Positions 5,588-11,178 of a stretch of 11,178 nt of DNA are shown here, piece by piece; position 1 is the stretch's first letter; every line of letters starts with the position of its first letter. The stretch is taken from positions 1-11,178 of the forward strand of contig JALOOE010000021.1 in NCBI GenBank assembly GCA_025454565.1, written 5' to 3'. Both the position numbers and the translations under genes were made by a program. The DNA comes from Anaerolineae bacterium. Lineage in GTDB: Bacteria; Chloroflexota; Anaerolineae; CG2-30-64-16. Below the pieces are notes generated by a model. It was given only the letters and a program-made list of their open reading frames with translations, was not told the origin of the DNA and did no database searches.

Positions 5588-6580
5588 ATGCCTGACTCGC
5601 CCTTGTCACTTCTTGTGCTCATCGGTCTGGCGCTGGTTTTCGATTTCCTCTGCGGCGTTCGCGATTGCGCCAGCGTCGTCGCAACCGTGATCGCTTCGCG
5701 CGCGCTGTCGGGCCGCCAGGCGCTGACGATTGCCGCCATCGCCGAGTTCATCGGGCCGTTCCTCTTCGGTGTCGCGGTCGCCACCACCATCGGCAAGGAC
5801 TTGTTGAACAGTGCTGAGATCCAGATTTCGGTCGTGATTGCCGCGCTCATCGCCGCGATTGCGTGGAATCTCTTCACTTTGTGGTTAGGCCTCCCCTCCA
5901 GCTCATCCCACGCACTGGTGGGTGGACTGATCGGCGCGGCGGTCATCCGGAGCGGCTGGAGCGTGGTCCAGCCGGCCGGGCTGGCCAAGGTGCTGCTGGC
6001 ATTGGCTATCTCGCCGCCGCTGGGCCTCCTCGCCGGCTACCTGGTGACCAAGGTCGTCTTATTCCTGGCGCGCGGGGCCACTCCGAGCGTTAACACCTGC
6101 TTCAAGCGCGGGCAGATCCCCACTTCCTTCGCGCTGGCGCTCTCGCACGGGACCAACGACGCCCAAAAGGCGATGGGCGTTATCACCTTGGGCCTGGTCT
6201 CAGCCGGCGTCATACCAAGCTTCTCGGTGCCGCAGTGGGTGGTAGCGGCCAGCGCGGCTGCGATTGCGTGCGGCGCCTTCCTGGGCGGCTGGCGGCTCAT
6301 CAAGACCCTCGGTGGCAAGTTGTACAAGATCCGGCCTATGGACGGGTTCAACACGCAGATCGCCTCATCCGGGGTGATCCTCTCCATGGCCTTGTTGGGC
6401 GGACCGGTGAGCACGACCCAGGTCGTCAGCTCCGCCATCATGGGGGTTGGCTCAGCCGAACGCCTGTCGAAGGTGCGTTGGGGTGTGGCCGCGCAGATCG
6501 GCGCCGCCTGGTTGTTGACGATTCCGGTCACGGTGATTCTGGGAGCCGCGGTATCGGCTATTCTGGGGAGGCTGCCATGA
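5588..6580 (+). CDS. pit: PiT-family inorganic phosphate permease
   Basis: 330 residues, hydrophobic throughout with about ten membrane segments, in the two inverted halves typical of PHO4/PiT carriers that move phosphate with a cation (H+ or Na+). Second-half signatures are intact: SHGTNDAQKAMGVITL at 186-201 and GPVSTTQVVSSAIMGVG at 272-288. The first-half GLPSSSSHALVGGLIGA at 101-117 is also normal. The first signature is altered: FDFLCGVRDCASVVATV at 18-34, where most PiT proteins have NG-x-x-D-x-AN, so both asparagines are replaced (C and S) while the aspartate remains. The start ATG at 5588 gives a short N-terminus right before membrane segment 1; the in-frame extension upstream to 5504 crosses the operator and promoter and was rejected. 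The stop overlaps the next start by four bases (ATGA). It is transcribed divergently from the LacI-family regulator. Confidence 0.85.
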   Translation: MPDSPLSLLVLIGLALVFDFLCGVRDCASVVATVIASRALSGRQALTIAAIAEFIGPFLFGVAVATTIGKDLLNSAEIQISVVIAALIAAIAWNLFTLWLGLPSSSSHALVGGLIGAAVIRSGWSVVQPAGLAKVLLALAISPPLGLLAGYLVTKVVLFLARGATPSVNTCFKRGQIPTSFALALSHGTNDAQKAMGVITLGLVSAGVIPSFSVPQWVVAASAAAIACGAFLGGWRLIKTLGGKLYKIRPMDGFNTQIASSGVILSMALLGGPVSTTQVVSSAIMGVGSAERLSKVRWGVAAQIGAAWLLTIPVTVILGAAVSAILGRLP

Positions 6581-7431
6581 GTTGGCTCACGAATCTATTC
6601 AGGCCGCGTCAGGACCAGTTCACGAAGCTGCTCATCGAACAGGCCGCCTGCGTCGTCAAGGGGCTGGACGCCCTGAATGCCTATGTCACGCTCAGCAACA
6701 CCAAGACCGGTGAGGCCAAGGCCAGCGATACAAAAAGCGCCGATCTCAAGAGCGGTGGCGTGAAGTCCGGTGACGCCAAAGGCGCTGATCCCAAGACCGG
6801 CGGCGCCAAGCCAGGTGATGCGAAGGTTGCGGACACCGGGGCCGCCGATCTCAAGGTCGGCGACGCGAAAGGCGGTGGATCACCAGGCAGCAGCGTCATC
6901 GTGGTTGATTTCAGGACTAACAGCGCCAGGGCCGCCGATGCCGTGCGCCAATGCGAAGAAGACGCCGACGAAATCCGCCGGATTCTGATCAGCGAGTTGA
7001 ACCGCACCTTCGTCACACCATTCGATCGCGAGGACATCTCTGCGCTTTCCCGCGCCATCGATGACATCATGGACTACGCCTGGTCGACGGTTCAAGAGAT
7101 GGAGATGCTGCACGTGACGCCCACGCCGCACCTGTTGCGTATGGTGTCACTGCTGCGCGAGGCGGCTGGCGAGGTGCATCTGGCGATGCTGCGGATCAAA
7201 GACCACCCCAGCGTTGCCGCCGAACATGCGCAACGGGCGAAGGCGCTCGAAAATCGCGTGGAACACGTCTATCGTGAGGCGATCGCGGATCTCTTCGACG
7301 GGCCGGCCGGCCCCAAGCGCGTCATCGTGATCCTTAAGATGCGCGAGATATACCGGCATCTCTCCAATGCCGCCGACCGCGGGGACGCGGCCGCCAATAT
7401 CATCACCGATATCGTCGTCAAGATAACGTGA
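6577..7431 (+). CDS. DUF47 / PhoU-like Pit accessory protein with a pentapeptide-repeat insert
   Basis: 284 residues, against about 205-215 for typical DUF47 proteins. Residues 1-40 (LFRPRQDQFTKLLIEQAACVV) and 107-284 (ADAVRQCEEDADEIRRI, then LNRTFVTPFDREDI near 141-154) form the alpha-helical PhoU-like domain; these proteins commonly sit next to PiT permeases and are thought to modulate phosphate uptake. Between helix 1 and the rest lies a hydrophilic insert of about 65 residues, 42-105, in which lysine recurs every fifth residue (43, 48, 53 and so on to 98, with one glycine at 88). It is rich in G, A, D and K, near neutral in charge and likely disordered. The ATG overlaps the permease stop (ATGA) and has GGGGAG six bases upstream, so the two proteins are coupled in translation. 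Confidence 0.85.
   Translation: MSWLTNLFRPRQDQFTKLLIEQAACVVKGLDALNAYVTLSNTKTGEAKASDTKSADLKSGGVKSGDAKGADPKTGGAKPGDAKVADTGAADLKVGDAKGGGSPGSSVIVVDFRTNSARAADAVRQCEEDADEIRRILISELNRTFVTPFDREDISALSRAIDDIMDYAWSTVQEMEMLHVTPTPHLLRMVSLLREAAGEVHLAMLRIKDHPSVAAEHAQRAKALENRVEHVYREAIADLFDGPAGPKRVIVILKMREIYRHLSNAADRGDAAANIITDIVVKIT
6703..6882 (+). repeat. 15-nt tandem repeat encoding 12 K-x-[GA]-[DEG]-x pentapeptides
   Basis: Twelve consecutive 15-base units inside the DUF47-like gene each begin with a lysine codon (one unit begins with GGG instead), followed mostly by G/A and then D/G/E residues. Units differ by third-position and conservative changes, so the array is old or under amino-acid selection rather than a fresh slippage product. 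Runs such as KSGDA, KPGDA and KVGDA recur. Confidence 0.75.
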
Positions 7432-7528
7432 TGATACGCGACTCGCGCTTCCGGGCCGCCGCGAGGAGCAGCCTGAAACTGGAAACGGAAGGCCCCCGCA
7501 TCTACGCTACGCCTCAGAGGTCGAGACT

Positions 7529-8404
7529 ATGCAACTCATCACCTTTTCTCATCACACCCGTAGCCGGTTGGGCGCGCTGCTCGCGCTCGACGGGCAGGAG
7601 TACATCCTGGATCTCAGCCTGGCGCGGCCCGATCTCCCCGCCGATCTGGTCGAGTTTCTGCAGATCGGCGAAACCGCGCTCACCTCGGCGCGCCAGGCGG
7701 TCGCGTCGCCGGATCGAGCCTGCCTCACGCCCCGCGCCGACGTCACCCTGCTCGCGCCGGTGCTGCGACCCGGCAAGATCGTCTGCCTGGGGCATAACTA
7801 CTTCGACCACATGGGCATCGGCAAGACCGAGCCGCCGGAATATCCGACGTTCTTCTGCAAGACCGCCAATACGGTCATCGGAGCCGGCCAGGCTATCGTC
7901 ATTCCGTCCGTGACCAGCCAGGTGGACTACGAGGCGGAACTCGCCGTGGTGATCGGCAAACGGGCGAGACATGTGGCTCAGGCGCACGCGCTGGATTTCG
8001 TGGCGGGGTACACCATCTTCAACGACGTCAGCGCGCGCGATTACCAGAAGCGGACGAGCCAGTGGATGATCGGCAAGGCGTTTGACACCTTCGGGCCGAT
8101 GGGGCCGGCCCTGGTCACCGCCGACGTGATCCCCGATCCACATTGCCTGGAGCTGTCGCTGACGCTGAACGGCCTGGAGATGCAGCGCACCAACACCGGC
8201 AACATGATCTTCTCGATCCCGTTCGTGATCGCCTATCTCAGCGCGGTGATGACGCTCGAACCGGGCGATGTCATCTCAACCGGCACGCCGGCCAAGACGG
8301 AGCTTGCGCGCAATCTGCCGCCGTTCATGAAGCCAGGGGACACGGTGAAGATCGTCGTGGAAAAGATCGGGGAGCTGGTCAACCCGGTGGTGGCAGAGGT
8401 CTGA
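7529..8404 (+). CDS. Fumarylacetoacetate hydrolase-family protein
   Basis: 291 residues with a small N-terminal domain (1-75) and the FAH catalytic domain. Visible active-site parts are LGHNY (H89), DYEAEL (metal ligands E135 and E137), FNDVSARD (D166), IGKAFDTFGP (K183) and STGTP near 250-254. The family includes acylpyruvases, 2-hydroxyhepta-2,4-diene-1,7-dioate isomerases, oxaloacetate decarboxylases and 2,4-diketo-3-deoxy-sugar-acid hydrolases; all bind Mg or Mn and act on C-C bonds or enols of 2-keto acids in the cytoplasm. The substrate cannot be told. A role in sugar-acid breakdown would suit the inositol genes nearby but is only inference. The start ATG at 7529 has AGAGG eight bases upstream. 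It lies 97 bp after the DUF47-like gene on the same strand and ends 14 bp from a convergent gene. Confidence 0.8.
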   Translation: MQLITFSHHTRSRLGALLALDGQEYILDLSLARPDLPADLVEFLQIGETALTSARQAVASPDRACLTPRADVTLLAPVLRPGKIVCLGHNYFDHMGIGKTEPPEYPTFFCKTANTVIGAGQAIVIPSVTSQVDYEAELAVVIGKRARHVAQAHALDFVAGYTIFNDVSARDYQKRTSQWMIGKAFDTFGPMGPALVTADVIPDPHCLELSLTLNGLEMQRTNTGNMIFSIPFVIAYLSAVMTLEPGDVISTGTPAKTELARNLPPFMKPGDTVKIVVEKIGELVNPVVAEV

Positions 8405-8418
8405 AGGCTCGCTCCCGG

Positions 8419-9525
8419 TTAGTTCCGCCCATCCTCCAGGCTGCGACAGATCTCCCACAACTCGATCACGCGTTCGTCCGGCGTCTGCGCCTGGATGTCC
8501 GCCATCACCACATCGCACGGGGCCAACTCGTCGTAGATGCGCTGCATGTCCGCGCGGATCTCCTCGATCGGCGCGTCGTGGAACTTCACGGGCGAGTACA
8601 TGACCGCGCGCCGCGTTTCAGGGAAAAGCTGGCGCACCAGCCGCATGTCGGACATCATCCCCATGTCGAGATAGCCGACCTTGGGCAGCTTCGCAAGCTG
8701 ATATGCGTAGGGCGTCACATTCCAGTTGCACGTGTGCACGCCGAATCGCTCAAAACTCTCCGCGCAACGCTTGTCGTACGGGAAGAAGAACTGGCGGTAG
8801 GCCCGCGGGGAGATCATGTTCATCACGCAGTTCGAGATGTCCATCTGGTTGATGGGAAAGCCCGACCGGCGCTGCCGAGCCTGAACGCGCTGCGCCAACC
8901 GGATCATCACGTCGCAGATCAGCGCGAAGAAGCGATGGACGGTCTCCGGCCTTCCTACTTCTGGTGCGTCGGCCAACGCCAGAAAGATGTCGGGGCCGAC
9001 GATGTTGAAGGCGTTGTTGATGACGCTGTGCCACACCAGGTAGCCGTGGATGGCGCCGGCCGCGGCAGCGATAGCCTCCATCTGGTCGAACAGCTCGGCC
9101 ACAAACGGGCCGGCGAGCAGTTCGTCCCCATCGAGCGCGGCCCATTCCTCCAATGAACGCGCCGGCCGGTGAACGATAGCAGGCCAGCGATCCTCGGCGT
9201 AACCCAGCCTACAGCCGAACACCTGCGGGATGACGTACGCGCCGTAGACGCCCGACATCGTCCAGGTGTCCCGCGAGTCATCAGGATTCCAATAGCTCAC
9301 CATCGGGAAGGTGCGGTGCAACTCGGCCTTCATCGCCACCAGCGCGTCATGGCGGTAGCGCGGGTCGTGATGCCACCGCTCGCCCAGGTCTACCCCGCAG
9401 CGGCGATGATACCAGGCCGGCTCGAAGCCGAGCGAGACGCGCAGCGCGCTCTCGGTCCCGTCGACCGGCTCGCGCCGCGCCGGCCCGCTGATGGGGATAT
9501 GGTTGCGCAGTTGGAGGATAGGCAT
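8419..9525 (-). CDS. Uroporphyrinogen decarboxylase-like (URO-D fold) protein
   Basis: 368 residues. The C-terminal half has the layout of the URO-D/methyltransferase superfamily: ISPRAYRQFFFPYDKRCAES near 238-257, FGVHTCNWN at 262-269 and a late strand with DMGMMSDM near 287-294. It is unlikely to be heme-pathway HemE, because the N-terminal substrate motifs of that enzyme are not seen and the sequence has diverged strongly. In MtaA/CmuA-type methyltransferases an H-x-C motif binds zinc; HTC at 264-266 fits, but I see no clear later cysteine ligand. URO-D-like genes of this divergent kind are common next to sugar catabolic genes, where their roles are mostly untested. The start ATG at 9525 follows GAGG. 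The 98-bp gap upstream, holding a hairpin repeat, separates it from the glycoside-hydrolase-like gene, probably in one transcript. Confidence 0.65.
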   Translation of the reverse strand: MPILQLRNHIPISGPARREPVDGTESALRVSLGFEPAWYHRRCGVDLGERWHHDPRYRHDALVAMKAELHRTFPMVSYWNPDDSRDTWTMSGVYGAYVIPQVFGCRLGYAEDRWPAIVHRPARSLEEWAALDGDELLAGPFVAELFDQMEAIAAAAGAIHGYLVWHSVINNAFNIVGPDIFLALADAPEVGRPETVHRFFALICDVMIRLAQRVQARQRRSGFPINQMDISNCVMNMISPRAYRQFFFPYDKRCAESFERFGVHTCNWNVTPYAYQLAKLPKVGYLDMGMMSDMRLVRQLFPETRRAVMYSPVKFHDAPIEEIRADMQRIYDELAPCDVVMADIQAQTPDERVIELWEICRSLEDGRN

Positions 9526-9546
9526 CAAAACCTCGCAGACCTTTCG

Positions 9547-9619
9547 CTCACGGATGACACAGATGGACACGGATTGATCCGATATAGGCTGAATCCGGCT
9601 GATCCGTGTCATCCGCGAG
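9547..9619. repeat. Intergenic hairpin of the GGATGACACGGAT type
   Basis: Arms 9547-9564 (CTCACGGATGACACAGAT) and 9602-9619 (ATCCGTGTCATCCGCGAG) pair at 16 of 18 positions around a 37-base loop. On the minus-strand RNA the two exceptions become G-U pairs, so the stem is complete in the direction of the flanking genes. The loop contains a second small stem (CGGAT/ATCCG, 9570-9574 and 9577-9581). No T-run follows. Words of this type recur between genes in several bacterial lineages; copy number here is unknown. Confidence 0.65.
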
Positions 9620-9623
9620 CCAA

Positions 9624-11178
9624 TCATTCGCGCTTGATCAGCCACACCTCGCACACGCCTGCGCCGCCGGGATTGCCGCCGCGGCCGTGCTCGGTCTCCC
9701 ACGTCAGCCGCAACTCACCGCCCCGGATCGCCCCGGCCGGGATGTCGAACTCGACCGGTGCGGGCGGATCGTTGCGCGCCAGGAACGGGTGAATCTCGAT
9801 CCCCCCGGCTGCGGTCAGGCGCATCGGGATGTGCGGCTTCAGGCAGGAATAGACCACGCGCAGCTTGTAGCGCGCCGCGGGATCCAGGCCGGTGTAGCGC
9901 ATGCCGAAGGTGTTGAAGTGCCATGAGCCGGCGAAGGTCCGCCATGACCGGCGGAGCGCGCCGCCGTGCTTGCGGTACGGGAAGCGACGCAGCGGCCCGG
10001 CCATGAAGTCCGGGTCATCGGCGAAGGCTGCGCCGGTCGCCAGGTGCGACTGCGCCCACGGCCGGCTGAGGTCGTCGTAGAAACCGCCCGGACCGGGGTC
10101 GGTCCAGCCCAGGATCGCCCGGATGCCTGCCAGTCGCTCGGCTTCATCGGGAAGCTGCCGCAGCTCCGCAAAACGTGCCTTGAGCCAGGGCCGGTTGTTG
10201 AGCGGGAAGTCGCAGCCGTCCAGGTTGGCGCCGCGCACCTCCTCTTGCCCCTGATACAGCTTGACGCTCAACTGCATGTGCGCCGGGCTCTGGAAGAGCG
10301 CCTCGGCGAGTTGGAAGAGCCGCGTGCGCCACCCAAGCGAGATCGGCTGAGTGATCGCCCCGTCGAGGATCGCTTCCGCCTCGGCCAGCGCCGGCAGCGA
10401 ACCGCGCTCGGCCGCCTGGCGCAGCAGATCGTTGGCCTTCTCCTCCAGCGCCTCCTCGTGCAGCAGCCGGCTGCGCACGTAGGCGTCGTAGTACGCTCGG
10501 TAGAGCGCCTGCTGGAAGCGCCAGTTCTTCAGGAGGAACGGCGACGCTGTGGTTTCGAGCGCCTGGAACTGCTGGAGTGTGATGGTGACGCCCGCGTTTG
10601 TCGCCAGCGGCCCCTGCCAGTTGCGTTCCAGCGCCAGCAAGCCCTGGGCGAAGTCATCGGCATACCGTTCGCCGATGAAGTAGCGGCCGTAGTCGCGCAG
10701 GATTTCGACCACGTCGGCGTCGGGATCCCACCCCAACCGGCTCCAGACCATCTTGTTCACATCATCGTGACACCCTTCGGAGTAGGTCAGGAAGCCGATG
10801 GTGGACGGCTGCTGATGCCGGAAGAGCGCGGCCTGACCCCGCGGCCGCGGGTTGATCACCTCACGGCCTTCTGTGATCGCATACGCCACGTCCCAATCGG
10901 GCACGGGAAGCTGGCAATCGAGCGAATGGGTGATATCCGGGTAGTTGCGGATGGGATAGCGGGCGGGGATGCGCTCCCGGAAGCGATCAATGGGGCCATA
11001 GACCCACGGCCCATAGACCACGCCGGTCAGCCAGTCGAGCCCGCCGGCCAGCAGCTCCAGGAATTCCTCCATCCATGCGTCGGAATAGCCTTGCGGCGAC
11101 ACCCACATCTGCGCGTGCGGGTGAAAGCGGCGGAGATTGGCCGTCTGCTTTTCGAGCAGCGCCATCAACACGCCGGGC
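9624..11178 (-). CDS. Glycoside-hydrolase-like protein, C-terminal part (5' end outside window)
   Basis: About 517 codons are visible, running off the right edge. A GTG at 11171 and an ATG just after it are not convincing starts, because the sequence begins in mid-domain (MWVSPQGYSDAWMEEFLELL). The visible part resembles the second half of a TIM-barrel sugar hydrolase of the GH20/GH67/GH115 kind: FLTYSEGCHDDVNKMVWSRL about 127-146 residues after the GTG, then a helical region (about 150-300), and a C-terminal beta-rich, possibly carbohydrate-binding domain (about 400-515, GSWHFNTFGMRYTGLDPAARY onward). I cannot assign a family or substrate; alpha-glucuronidase-like or hexosaminidase-like activity is possible. 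It reads toward the URO-D-like gene on the same strand and probably heads that transcript or follows more sugar genes beyond the window. Confidence 0.6.
   Translation of the reverse strand, partial: PGVLMALLEKQTANLRRFHPHAQMWVSPQGYSDAWMEEFLELLAGGLDWLTGVVYGPWVYGPIDRFRERIPARYPIRNYPDITHSLDCQLPVPDWDVAYAITEGREVINPRPRGQAALFRHQQPSTIGFLTYSEGCHDDVNKMVWSRLGWDPDADVVEILRDYGRYFIGERYADDFAQGLLALERNWQGPLATNAGVTITLQQFQALETTASPFLLKNWRFQQALYRAYYDAYVRSRLLHEEALEEKANDLLRQAAERGSLPALAEAEAILDGAITQPISLGWRTRLFQLAEALFQSPAHMQLSVKLYQGQEEVRGANLDGCDFPLNNRPWLKARFAELRQLPDEAERLAGIRAILGWTDPGPGGFYDDLSRPWAQSHLATGAAFADDPDFMAGPLRRFPYRKHGGALRRSWRTFAGSWHFNTFGMRYTGLDPAARYKLRVVYSCLKPHIPMRLTAAGGIEIHPFLARNDPPAPVEFDIPAGAIRGGELRLTWETEHGRGGNPGGAGVCEVWLIKRE

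Noticed and set aside
8726..8739. Operator-like TTGCACGTGTGCAC within the URO-D-like gene
   Set aside because: It lacks two central bases of the 22-bp palindrome, is not symmetric, and encodes the conserved VHTCN segment, so it is probably chance.
8143..9156. Plus-strand open frame of 337 codons overlapping the FAH-family gene and antisense to the URO-D-like gene
   Set aside because: It begins inside a supported gene in another frame and has shadow-like composition (R/H/D/V rich).

Overview
The window reads as bacterial chromosome of high G+C content, densely coded, with short intergenic gaps filled by small hairpin-forming repeats. The protein set and the style of these gap repeats suggest Chloroflexota (Anaerolineae-like) or a similar environmental lineage. 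That placement is inference, because there is no rRNA or marker gene here.

Left block (about 1-5486, all minus strand, read right to left): a LacI-family regulator, a zinc-dependent medium-chain dehydrogenase, a Gfo/Idh/MocA-type inositol 2-dehydrogenase (IolG), an IolI-like TIM-barrel isomerase, a creatininase-superfamily protein matching 3-dehydro-scyllo-inosose hydrolase (IolN), and the first 28 codons of what looks like scyllo-inosose 3-dehydrogenase (IolM), cut by the window edge. Together they suggest myo-inositol breakdown by the route described in Thermotoga maritima: inositol to scyllo-inosose (IolG), to a diketo-inositol (IolM), then hydrolytic ring opening to a keto-gluconate (IolN). 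This is not the classical Bacillus IolE/IolD route. Differences from the Thermotoga set are the IolI-like protein, the extra dehydrogenase and the LacI regulator.

Middle block (5588-8404, plus strand): a PiT-type phosphate permease, translationally coupled (ATGA overlap) to a DUF47/PhoU-like accessory protein that carries an unusual lysine-phased pentapeptide repeat insert, then a fumarylacetoacetate-hydrolase-family enzyme. The permease and the regulator are divergent. Between them lies a perfect 22-bp palindrome with a central CG, as expected of a LacI-family operator. It overlaps the predicted start point of the regulator gene and the -35 of a predicted promoter toward the permease. The two predicted promoters share one palindromic -10 octamer.

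Right block (8419-11178, minus strand, convergent with the middle block): a uroporphyrinogen-decarboxylase-like (URO-D fold) protein, preceded upstream by the C-terminal part of a large glycoside-hydrolase-like protein that runs off the window. Their substrates cannot be named from sequence.

Five intergenic gaps (about 107-162, 1314-1384, 2263-2324, 4411-4460, 9547-9619) contain hairpins, most built from short iterated words. The words differ from gap to gap but the architecture is similar. No tRNA, rRNA, CRISPR array, insertion sequence or integrase is visible. No gene-free stretch exceeds 300 bases.
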